Shown here in pieces: positions 9,936 to 19,722 of a DNA stretch of 64,000 nucleotides (the first letter of the stretch is position 1; the number at the start of each line of letters is the position of its first letter). The notes beneath the pieces were generated by a model, which did no database searches, was not told the origin of the DNA, and saw only the letters and a list, made by a program, of their open reading frames with translations. Location of the stretch: positions 1,302,001 through 1,366,000 of the forward strand of contig JAPVLO010000044.1 of the NCBI GenBank assembly GCA_027257055.1. The letters are read 5' to 3'. The DNA is from Cephalopachus bancanus. Its lineage: Eukaryota; Chordata; Mammalia; Primates; Tarsiidae. A program made the position numbers and the translations under genes.

Positions 9936-10255
9936 AGTATGTATTAATATGCCTATTAATACACTATATAATATATAATTATATATAAATACAATATACA
10001 TTGCATAAGTATATATAAATATAATATACATTTGTATATTATATACACATATACCTTATATATGTATATATTATAAAATATATGTATATAGTATATGTAT
10101 ATTATATAATATATGTGTATATTTTATATATATTACATATAATATACATATAATATAATATATATTTATCTAAAGCTGTATTTTTTGTGTATTAGTATAT
10201 ATATATTTCAAAGCAAATAATATACATATTCATATTAATACATATGCACATCCGT
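9930..10255. repeat. AT-rich low-complexity tract, (TA)n-like
   Basis: Dense TATATA, ATATAC and TATGTA words with several short palindromes. It probably expanded from the L1 remnant's A-rich sequence. Confidence 0.9.
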
Positions 10256-10264
10256 CTAAGAATA

Positions 10265-10617
10265 CAGGCATACTTCCTTGTATTACACTTTGCTTAACTG
10301 TGATTCACAGGTGCTGGATTTTTTACGAATTGAAGACTGGTAGCAACCTCGTGATGTACAAGTCTATTGGTGCTATTTCTCCAACAGCATGTGCCCACTT
10401 TGTGTCACTGTGTCAGCAATTTTAGCACTAAAGTATTCTTTAATTAAGGAGTTTGCATAGTTTTCTTAGACATAATGCTATTGAAATAATGCTGTATATA
10501 TTTTACAGTATAGTGTAAACTTAACTTTTGTATGCACTAAGAAACCAAAATAATTGTGTGATGCAGTTTATTGCAGTGATCTGAAACCCAGCCTGCAGTC
10601 TCTATAAAGTATGCCTG
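10265..10617 (+). mobile_element. Tigger-type DNA transposon (internally deleted)
   Basis: Terminal inverted repeats CAGGCATAC (from 10265) and GTATGCCTG (10609-10617). Inside, 'ttttttacgaattgaagact' and 'ccaacagcatgtgcccactt' match the 5' part of Tigger elements. A TA precedes the left end, as expected for mariner/pogo target choice. The right TA has mutated. It is non-autonomous. Confidence 0.8.
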
Positions 10618-10618
10618 T

Positions 10619-10690
10619 TGTACCTGGTTGATTGCAGGTAACTAAAAGCAAAGAAAGTAAAACTACAGATCGGGGGTATAAACAGGCATA
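10619..10690 (+). mobile_element. Terminal fragment of a second Tigger/MER44-like element
   Basis: 'ggttgattgcaggtaactaa' followed by 'aagcaaag', 'aactacag' and 'cggggg' follows the 3' terminal region of MER44/Tigger7-like elements. It is short and diverged. Confidence 0.45.
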
Positions 10691-11284
10691 CTTATAAAAT
10701 ATTAAATGGGAAATTTCAGAAATAAATGATTTATAAATTTTAAATTGTGAGTTGTTGGATTTTGTACTTAAATTGGGGCTTCCATTTCCCAAACAGAAAT
10801 TGAAGAGGGTGGTGTCCAAGGCTTCTGGTGGCTCTGAAATCCTTGGTTCAAATATACAGATGTTTGACACAAATTGTGTCATCAGTAATCATTCAGGGAG
10901 AGAGGACCACCTTTTGCTGGAAGGTAGAGGAAGAGACATTTCAGAAGCCACTTGTTTAGACTACTAGATCCATTTCTGTAGGAGCTGAATATGGAAGTCA
11001 GCAATATTCAGTATTCTGAACTTTGTCTTTCACTTTGGCATCCCCTAGTTCTGTATACCACCAACTGTTTGCCTCTTGGTAGCTCCCAGATGATATTCCT
11101 ATGTGCTACCATCTTCCAAAACACAGTCTTCACAGAAGTGTTTGTTGTCACTGGACATCCACCTGGTTTATTTTTCAGTTAGACTTCTCACCTGGACTGT
11201 TGTATCATCCTAACTGGTTTTTGCTGTTCCTTTCTCTAATTCATTTTATTGTCCACTGGTTAGAGAGCCTGTATCATATGCTGC
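10691..11284. other. Unique sequence, nothing recognised
   Basis: Short open frames on both strands (for example 10752-10967 plus and 10568-10882 minus) overlap and show no domain. No repeat is recognised. Confidence 0.35.
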
Positions 11285-12895
11285 TCAAAAATTATCCATG
11301 ACATAACAGACTCAGGAATAAGACTAACAAAAGGCGTCTAATACCTTTACTATAAAAATTATAAAACATCACTGACAGAAGGAAAGAAAGACTGACCAAA
11401 TAGAGAGATAAACTATGTTCATAGATTGGAAGACTCAATATTACTAAGATGGCAGTTCTCTTTAAATTGATCTATAAACCAAACACAACTCCAATCAGAA
11501 TTCCAGTAGACTTTTTAAAGATAGAAATTGACAAACCAATTCTAAAATTTATATGAAAATGTAAGAAATCAGAACAAAAAAAATTTGAATGACTTTCTCT
11601 ATTTGATTTAAAACTTACTATGAGACCATTATAATCAAGATAGTTTGATATTAGCAAATATATAGACTAGAGATCAATGAAACAGAATAGAAATTTCAAA
11701 AATAGACACACATATGACAAACTGATTTTCATCAAAGGTTTTAAGGCAATTTAAAGGAAAATGGAAGTCTTTTCAACAAATGATGCTGGACCAATTGGAT
11801 ATCTACTTGGGAAAAAAGAAAAGAACATCAACACTTACTTTACACCATACATAAAAACAAATTCAAAATGTACCAAAAATGTAAAACCTAAAACTGTACA
11901 GTTTCTAGGAGAAAATCTTTGAGACCTTGGAGTAAACATGAGTTTCTTAGAACACAAAAAACTTTCTATGGAAGAAAAAGTTGATAAATTGGTCTTCAAA
12001 AACAACTTAAACATTTTCAAAAGACACTGTTAATAGAACAAAAGACAGGGCATGGGAGAAATACCTGCAACACATATTTAAGACAAAGGACTTGTATCCA
12101 GAGTATATAAATAATTAATCCAATTCAATGATAAGAAAACAATCCAATTATTTACAATGTAGGCAAAAAGTTCAGACACTTCAAAAAAAAGAGATAACAG
12201 TGATCAACAAGCACATGTAAAGACACTCAGTGTTATTAGTTTTCAGGGAATTTCAAATTAAAACCACAATGAGAAAGTACTACATACCCATTATAATGGC
12301 TAAAATAAAGACTAACCATCTCAAGCGTTGAAAAGGATTTGGAGAAACTGAAAATCTCATATACTGTTGGTGAGAGTGTAAAATGGTGCAACAACTTGAG
12401 AAAAGTTTGGCAATTTCTTATAAACTTAAATATAAACTTAGTATATGACTCAGCCATTCTAGTTCTAGGTATTTGTCCAAGATAAATGAAGGCAAGTGTT
12501 GCACATGAATGTTCACAGCAATTTACTTGTAATAGAAACTGGAATCAACACAGGAACAAATGCATGGGTAAAAAATACTATTCAGCAATAAAAATTTAAA
12601 AACCATTGATTCATGCAATTACATAGATTAATCTCATACATTCTAGAAAATGCAGACTTATCTATCGTGGCAAAAGCAGATCGGTGATTGCCTGGAGGCA
12701 GAGGTAAAGGGAAGAATGGATTAGAAAGGAGCATGAGGAAAGTTGAGAGGTAATAGAAACGTTCATGATCTTGATTGAGGCAATGGTTTCTTGTGGGTAT
12801 ACGTATGTCAAGACTCAGAAAGTTGTGGATTTTAAATGTCACAATTTGTCACACATCAACTTTACCTCAATAAATTTGTTTCAAATATAACAAAA
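11285..12895 (+). mobile_element. Old L1, ORF2 3' half and 3' UTR
   Basis: Typical L1 ORF2 DNA words occur in order: 'ttcatagattggaagactca', 'caatcagaattccagtagac', 'tttcaacaaatgatgctgga', 'ttgtatccagagtatataaa', 'cccattataatggctaaaat', and 'gactcagccattctagttct'. A 3' UTR ending 'cctcaataaatttgtttc' follows. Many stops and indels show an ancient (L1M-grade) copy. Confidence 0.9.
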
Positions 12896-13210
12896 AACAT
12901 TGACAATGCCCTCTCATCACCTGCAGAGTTAAAATTAAGCTTACAAGCAGGTATTCAAGGCATGGCTGTCTGTAACTTCACCCCAGTGGGCCTTCTCAGC
13001 CCCAATTCCCACTTAATTGTTCCACATGCTGTAAACTAGACTTCTAGCTTTTGTCCACACCCTTGTCTGCTTTTCTGCCATGTATAGCCTCTGTCTGCTT
13101 GTCCTAATCCTATTTCGACTTTACAGCCAGTGGCAAGTACTGCTCGCTGCCTGTCCAATATCCTTTCTCTCTTCCTCCTGATCAACAGAACTTCAATTTT
13201 ATTCAATATG
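12896..13210. other. Unique sequence, nothing recognised
   Basis: No repeat or gene feature identified. Confidence 0.35.
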
Positions 13211-13295
13211 GCCAGCTGAAAATGTAGAGCAACTGAAACTCTCCTACACAGCTGGTGGGGATTTAAAATAGCCCAACAACTTTCAAATAGTGCGG
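13211..13295 (+). mobile_element. Small L1 ORF2 fragment
   Basis: 'tgaaactctcctacacagct', 'ggtggggatttaaaatagcc' and 'caacaactttc' mirror the L1 words 'ggaactctcatacattgctg' and 'ggtgggaatgtaaaatggta'. Confidence 0.55.
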
Positions 13296-13299
13296 TCAT

Positions 13300-13630
13300 T
13301 TTTTCACCCTGGCTGCCCTTGGGCATGGTCAGTTGACACCTCTTGGCCAGTGAGACATAGTTGGTGAAGACTGCTTTCTTCAGACAGATGCTGCCTCTTC
13401 TGGCTTCATCCTTCGTGTAGTCTGAAGTGTGACTAGAATGCCCAGAGGTACAACAGTCATCCTGCAACGACGAGCATAAGAACCACATGCCAAGGGAAGT
13501 AGAGGAGGGAGGTCAGAGGAGCCTGGGTTGCTGCTGGCAGTGTTAAACCATAGTCGTGGTAGCCTGCCCAGGCTTTCTTGCATGAGGAAAACAAAGACAC
13601 TGACATTTGGATTTCCCATGACTCATCCAA
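13300..13630 (+). mobile_element. Old LTR-like mammalian repeat, family not named
   Basis: 'aatgcccagaggtacaacag', 'aagggaagtagaggaggg' and 'ggagcctgggttgctgctgg' resemble a widely dispersed mammalian repeat with the pattern 'gaagccaagggaagag...gagcctgggtccctgatgac'. A related diverged copy may lie at 53790-54080. I recognise the pattern but cannot name the family. A 150-codon minus-strand frame over this stretch and its left flank (13036-13488) has no recognisable domain. Confidence 0.4.
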
Positions 13631-13904
13631 ATACCTTCCAGATATGTAACTCTGTCTATCCAATTGCTCTATGACTCTTTCACTTCCCCCAATATAGACA
13701 TGCTCCCCTTTGTGAGTAGCAGTTGCAATTTATCTATCCCTGGTTTATGATACTCAGCAGCATCCATCCTGTGTGGTGCCTACTTAGACACACATCTAAC
13801 TTTCCCAGCAAGGCTGTAGGTTCCTGAGACCTGTGCCTGATGCTGCGCTTAGTAACTGCCCAGTGACCCAACACAGGCTCCACAGGCTGTGTTCCAGAAG
13901 TACA

Positions 13905-14150
13905 CCCAAGGCTGTACAGTGTGGTGGTAGGAATGTGGGCTTGTAGTCAGCCTGCCCTACCCCAACCTTTTATCAGCTTTGTAGCCAACAGTAGTCACTC
14001 AACTCAGAGACTCAGTTTCATCATCTGTTGTAAGGCTTGATGTTAATGTTTACCTCCAAGGGTTGTTGTGTTGGTAAATAAAATAATCCATGAAACATAT
14101 CAATCCCATAGTAATTGCTCAATAACTGCTGATGGTTATGATGTCTAAAT
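13905..14150 (+). mobile_element. MIR SINE, nearly full length
   Basis: The tRNA-like head region 'gtgtggtggtaggaatgtgg', 'agactcagtttcatcatctg', 'ccaagggttgttgtgttggt' and 'agtaattgctcaataactgc' appear in MIR order. Confidence 0.75.
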
Positions 14151-14574
14151 GATTTCCTAACCTCGTTCCCTTACTTCCTTCCATCCACATTCTACACTCA
14201 GGAAAGTTTCAGTGAAAATAGTTCAGGTGACCCTCCTCTTTTCCCGTAACATGTAACAAGATCAATTAGTCAGGAAGGGTGGATGATGACCATAAACTGT
14301 AACTGTATCTCAGAGGGGCCTCCTCTCCTCTTCACAGTGTCTATGCCCTAAGTGGATTCTGCTTCGCCTGGGAAGACTAATTAGAGAATGCCTTAGCAGA
14401 CTAGTATTTACGTTTACCAAGTACATATGAGTTTCCTCATCATTTCAGACACAGGGAAAAATGACCGGGTTCTTTTATACACAGGGAGGGTTAATCCTTA
14501 AGTACTTGGTATTTATGGTCTTCTCAGTTAGATTTTTGTCTGTTTTTTCCTAATTATTGATTCACCAGCCAACT

Positions 14575-14700
14575 TTCAAAAGCTTAGACCTAGTACAATT
14601 TTTACCATTCAGCTGCATAATTTCAGATAAGCTATCTCACATCATTATGCCTCAGTTTCCTAATGTGTAAAATGGGAATGAAAATAATACTACACATGCC
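14575..14700 (+). mobile_element. MIR SINE fragment
   Basis: 'tgcctcagtttcctaatgtg' and 'taaaatgggaatgaaaataa' are diagnostic MIR core words. Confidence 0.75.
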
Positions 14701-14920
14701 GCCTCTCTGACTTTAGATCTCAGCCAAAATGTCGCCTTCTTTGATCCCCCTTTCTAGGCCAGTGTTATTGAGGAGTGGTGCTTCATGCTGTTAGGCTGTG
14801 AGCTCCCTGTTGATGTCTGGACCATGTTTTTCTATGTTCCCTCCAGAGCTGAGAATACTGTCTGGCACAGGGGGGATGCTTGGTAAATATTTATTGTTTC
14901 ACTAAATGGACCTTGAATAA
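14701..14920 (+). mobile_element. L2 LINE 3' end
   Basis: 'ttaggctgtgagctccctgt', 'actgtctggcacagg' and 'tggtaaatatttattgtttc' follow the L2 3' end in sense. Confidence 0.75.
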
Positions 14921-14954
14921 TCTCAACTGAAAGAAAAAACCTGGAATCCAATAC

Positions 14955-15065
14955 ATTTCTGGTTCAGTTATCATCCAATTATTTATTCAATCAACCAATA
15001 TTTATTGGGCACCTACTATAATCCAGGTACTGTTTAACCTCTTGGTTTGCATTAGAAATATAATT
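14955..15065 (-). mobile_element. L2 LINE 3' end, antisense
   Basis: 'caatatttattgggcaccta' and 'ctataatccaggtactgttt' are the reverse complement of the L2 tail. Sense and antisense L2 tails lie back to back here. Confidence 0.7.
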
Positions 15066-16572
15066 TTTAAACCACTAAAGGCTCAACCCTGAACAAACCT
15101 TAGAAAAGTAAAATCCTTGACTTTTTTAGAGTCAGGCGGGTAAAAGCAATATTTCAGTTTTACAGCATCACGAAGAAGCCTTTTCAGCCAGGTTCGGCCC
15201 AAATTTGCTTACACATGTTACCCACTCAACCAAATGTGTAAAGCATGTTGTTCCCTGAGCTTTTCTATGTGATCCAACCCTATATATTATATTACACTTA
15301 TAAAATACCACGAAGCCCTTATGAATTAAAAGATAATTAGTGGTTCAACACGCATAAGACATTAGGCTTGAAGTGTCAAAAATGTCATGAAAGATCATAA
15401 ATCATGGTCTGCTTGCATTGATCCCTTATAGAGTTAGTTTTTAAATCATCTCTTTAACACCTTGTAAATGTACAAACAACGATGGACCCAAGGGAAACTT
15501 TAATATGTTTTTCATACATATTTTAATTTCATCTCAAAGTGCTAGCTGCATAAAAATTAAGTCAGACTCACAAAAACTCATTGATTTCCTCAGGATAAAA
15601 CCCATCTGTCCAAACTAATTTAGAGCCTTTTTGAAGCCGTAAAGTTGGTCCTGCAACACTGAGGTCATTATGGGCATCCTGAGCTGGAGGAACTCTTGTG
15701 TAATTTTAAGAAGGCAATTTTGTTATATTTACTGTATTTAAATACAGTGCTACTTTTCAGGAACAAAAGCCTCACTGTGTAACTGTATTGAAAGTAAACC
15801 AGAAGCTGTGAAAAGCGAGATCTGTTCTTTTCCTTGTGATTAATGCACCTTTCTGCCAAAATTGAGACTTCTTAACTGAGCTCATTTAATACAAAGTAAA
15901 CGAATTCTGCTCTTTGGATTTGATCCTCTGGTTAAACCCTATAGATAAGGCTTTAACAGTGAATAGCTTTTCATTCTAAACAAAGGATGTTTTGATAGAA
16001 AGGTCAACGCTAAGGTCCTTTATATTGTGATAACAGGAAAGGGAAATAACATATTAATGGAAACCCATGCCATGGTGGTCTGGGCTGGAGGGACACACAG
16101 GAGTAAAGACCATTCGGAAGTTAGAGAGGAGGTGGCGGAGACAAATGGGCTGGGGAAGCCCCAGACTTCTGTTTAAAATTCAGTTCCAAAGAGCATTGTC
16201 TCTTGCAATACACTGTACAAACTAGACTAAAGATTACAACACAACTTTGAGGGAACTGGAGGTTTGTGCCCGCTTTCTCTACATTCTGTCCTTCAGGACT
16301 AAGCCACACAGAATATCACCCCTGAAGCACGAGGTGATCCTGAGTGGAATTTTATTATGATGGGAAGTATGTATTCAAGCACTGGAATTGGACAAATAAG
16401 CTGAAATCCTTCTGCATTAAGATGATGAGACAAGGTCCAAGCTATGACAGCATCACCCTTCTAAGCTAGGAGGCCTTTCTTTTGTCCAGGTGAGGCTTCG
16501 TGGTCAGTTCTGAGGCACCTCTGCCCAATGCCTCAGAACTTGTCCAGCATTGCAAGCAGGCAGTTTAAGCCA
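15066..16572. other. 1.5 kb free of recognisable repeats
   Basis: Clean, moderately AT-rich sequence with homeobox- and MEF2-like words ('taattag', 'ctatttaaat', 'ttaattac') and no repeat signature. In gene deserts such blocks are sometimes conserved non-coding elements, but conservation cannot be judged from one sequence. Confidence 0.35.
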
Positions 16573-16573
16573 C

Positions 16574-16602
16574 TCTTTTTCTTTCTTTCTTTCTTTTTTC
16601 AT
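16574..16602. repeat. (CTTT)n microsatellite
   Basis: About six imperfect TTTC units. Confidence 0.85.
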
Positions 16603-16854
16603 TTCTTCTTTACTTGCCACTTTAATTTTCTTTCTCCTCTTCACTAGGAAGTTTTCATAATAGTCTAACTCAGGAACTGGAAATTTTTTGTTCCTCAGAG
16701 TGAACTACTGTTTTGCTGTTGTTATTTGTATGTTTATTTGTTTGTAAGACCATACACATTCCCTTAAGAGATTCCTGCTGGTTGTGAGAAACAGCAGAAT
16801 TGAATGAGATAAAGTGAATTCTTGGAAAAATTAGATGGTTTGCTTAACTAATTT

Positions 16855-17010
16855 TTTCCATTCATTTATTTAACAAATATTTATTGAGCAGTCACTAGAT
16901 TTTAAGGGCTCAACTAGGTGTTCAAGATATAGATACGAGTAAGTTAATTCTTGCTCACAGTGCCAGAGGAAGACAGATATATAAACAGAGAAATCAGGAT
17001 ACAGTTGGAC
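16855..17010 (-). mobile_element. L2 LINE 3' end, antisense
   Basis: 'tcatttatttaacaaatatt', 'tattgagcagtcactagatt' and 'agatatataaacagagaaat' match the reverse complement of the L2 end. Confidence 0.7.
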
Positions 17011-17170
17011 TAAAGACACATTTTAAGCATCCCTGTCCAGACTAGTGGCTTCTAGCCACAACACTCTTCCTCAAGGACACTGGCCAGCTGACCTGTACCG
17101 ACAACACAAAGATTGTTTGGGATTTTTTTTTATTCCAGGATTTACACAAAATGTTTTGAAAGTTTTGGGG

Positions 17171-17463
17171 ATTTTTTGGTTTTTTTGAGTTGGAGTCCAC
17201 TCTTTCACCCAGACTGGAGTGTAGTGGCACACTCACGGTCAGCCCAGCGTCGACCTGTTGGGCTCCTGCGATTCTTCCGCCTCAGCCTTCTGAGTAGCCA
17301 AAACTACAGGCATGCAATACCAATCCGGCTAATTTTTTTATTTATTGTAGAGATGAGGTCTCGCCAAGTTGTCTGGGCTGGCCTTGAACCCACGGGGTCA
17401 AGCAAACCACTCGCCTTGGCCTCAGAAAGTGCTGAGATTACAGGCTGAGTCACTGGACCCGGC
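17171..17463 (-). mobile_element. Dimeric Alu of the same lineage, more diverged
   Basis: It runs from poly-T to 'ctggacccggc' with both arms. Flanking 'aagtttt' (17160-17166 and 17464-17470) is a short, decayed target duplication. Its box B region in sense reads GTGGG-TTCAAGG-CCAGC, so the T-arm-like stem is partly broken. It is probably an older member than the others. Confidence 0.9.
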
Positions 17464-17674
17464 AAGTTTTTTGTTTTTTGTTTTTTTCAACCATGTCTTA
17501 TAGAAGAAGATGGAGAAGGGAAAGTAGAAAATAGAGTGAATCGAGTATTTTCAATAATAAGAATTTAATGTTTCCTAGAGGACTGCCTGATTCCACAGCG
17601 CCCCCTTCTGGTAGATTTTACTGGAGCAACAACCAGTAAAAAGAATATGGAAAGCAGTAGCTGCTGTTTATACG
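17464..17674. other. Unique sequence, nothing recognised
   Basis: A short spacer between an Alu and a MIR, with no feature. Confidence 0.35.
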
Positions 17675-17850
17675 CATCACTGAAGCCTCTCACCAACTCT
17701 TGAGGGAAGGGTTGGTATCATCTCCATTTTACAGATGAAGTTCATTCAGATGTAGTGACCCACATAAGGCCATGCATCTTATGTGCACCTGGAGTCATGA
17801 AACAGACTCAGCCCAACTGGCTCTAATGTGTACTTAACCATTGTTTTTCT
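17675..17850 (-). mobile_element. MIR SINE, antisense
   Basis: 'tatcatctccattttacaga' followed by 'tgaagttcattcagatgtag' is reverse-complement MIR core. Confidence 0.65.
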
Positions 17851-18699
17851 CCATTTACAGTATATTGGTTAATTAATGAACAAATGCCTACTCCCCATTG
17901 ACACTGATAGATACTGGGAATTAAGGGTTTCCCTTGCAGCTTCTTGGGTGTTTTCAAAGACCATGGTATGCGAACCGAGAAGAGAAAAATCGTATGTTAG
18001 AGGGATCTAGTTCAGCCAAGAAGTCATTAAGACAGAGCATAAAGCAATGCAAACCAACAGAGAATCTCTTCAAAAATAGCTGGGTTTGGTAGGATGAATG
18101 AACAGATTTTATTGTTTCTAAAATGTTCTTGTTACTGGAGTGCCTCATGGTACTCCATATCCCACAACCTCACTTATGTGAACACAAACATGTAGGTCCA
18201 TTTCTAAACGTGGATCTAACCATTTGATGTTTTTCTATTGGAAAATCAAATATCATATAGAATTAGAAAGCAGAATCTTTTATTAGGTCCCACTGTATAA
18301 GACAAGACAGCAAGACATTTGCCTTTATCTATATTGGCGTAATCTCATGAGACAAAGCTAATAATAGATGGTGAAGAAGAGAAGTTCGCTTGAATATTGA
18401 GCAAGATGTTTCTCGATTCTCTCCCAAGGAGAGAAGGGGCTGTATGAGCACTCTTGAGGCCACCATGCTGCACCCCCTCCCACGCTGCTCCCCAGTGAAG
18501 AATTCTGCCCTCAGTTGTCGGCTTCCAGGGCCAGCCACAGTCTTCTCTCCCTGCAGTAGTGATCTCTGCTGTTGTTGTAAAAAGTGTTTTACATACAATA
18601 CAAGAGGTGCTGAAGGACCTTCTGGTCCTGTCAATCGCTCCTGTCAATCACAGGATTTCAGAGCCCAGTGAAACTTTATGACTTTTTAGGGTGAGATTT
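17851..18699. other. Unique sequence including a GC-richer block
   Basis: 18400-18670 is more GC-rich than its surroundings and holds overlapping frames on both strands. No protein family is recognisable. A tiny duplication, 'cctgtcaatc', occurs twice near 18627-18650. Confidence 0.35.
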
Positions 18700-18930
18700 G
18701 GGATGAGGGTCTGCATAGAGTCGAAGTTAAATTCACAGACATGGGATTGAATCAGGTAAGGCTACATATGTTATTATGTGATTGGAAGAATATTCTTTCT
18801 CTCTTCAATACTGTCCACTTCCTCTTCTGGAAAAAGGATGCAATAATATCTACCCCAGGATTAAATGAGATGATGTATTAAAAATACATCTTAAATGACA
18901 AGTATTATGTAATCAATAAATAGCTATGGA
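18700..18930 (+). mobile_element. MIR SINE
   Basis: 'gacatgggattgaatcaggt', 'ggatgcaataatatctaccc', 'caggattaaatgagatgatg' and a final 'aatcaataaatagctat' follow MIR in sense. Confidence 0.7.
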
Positions 18931-19411
18931 ATTCTTTTCTGTCTCGGGGATAATGACTTCCTCAAGACAACACCCCCAGGAAACTTCTAAAGAATAAAAA
19001 AATATAGATATCATCCCCTAAGCATCAAATTTGGCTGTAAAAGTAAAACTCAAAATAGTAAAAACTTTAATTAATAAAAGTTTCTCTCTCTAACATAAGG
19101 GCATATGTTAGAGCCATACCTGTGGCTGGTATGGTGGCTCCACAACACCTTTGGAGATGGAGGCTGCTCTTGAGGAGCCTTTCTGGAAGTTTCTACCACA
19201 CTTTCACTTATGTCTTATTGGCCAGACTTAGTCACGTGGTCACACTCTGCTACAAGTAAGAATGGCAAAACTGTGTTTTGGGGTAAACTAAAAATCAAGC
19301 TAAGGAAAAGAGAAAGAATAGATATTGTTAGGCAGCTCGCTTTTTCTATCTTAGTTCTCTTCCAGTGCTAAAGTCAGTGGGTAAATGATGATAAATTAAT
19401 GTTTGAGAATG
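18931..19411. other. Unique sequence, nothing recognised
   Basis: No repeat or gene signature. Confidence 0.3.
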
Positions 19412-19427
19412 CCAGAATCTTTTATAT

Positions 19428-19705
19428 TATTTTATTTTTTGATAGGCAAATAATAATTGTACATATTCATGGGGTACATCATGATGTTTTAATACATATA
19501 ATGTATTGTGAACATATACATAATCAGCATGTCAGTCATCTCAAGCATTCATCATTGCTTTGTGTTGAGAATGTTCAATATCCTCCTTGTAGCTATTTGA
19601 AACTATATATTTTCGTTAACCTTAATCATCCTTTAGCAGTATAGAGCAACAGAACTTATCCCTCCTATCTAGCTGTGACTTTTTTATCTTTTAACAAATT
19701 TTATA
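19428..19705 (-). mobile_element. Short 5'-truncated L1 3' UTR
   Basis: 'aataataattgtacatattc', 'atggggtacatcatgatgtt' and 'gcattcatcattgctttgtg' are the reverse complement of a primate L1 3' UTR. Flanks 'ccagaatcttttatat' (19412-19427) and 'ccagaatctttttatat' (19706-19722) are a 16-17 base target duplication differing by one T. The insert is only 278 bases. Confidence 0.88.
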
Positions 19706-19722
19706 CCAGAATCTTTTTATAT

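Noticed and set aside
13036..13488. 150-codon minus-strand frame, the longest in the window
   Set aside because: No domain, signal or family resemblance. It overlaps two other antisense frames and repeat-derived sequence. Length is within chance for 64 kb at this composition.
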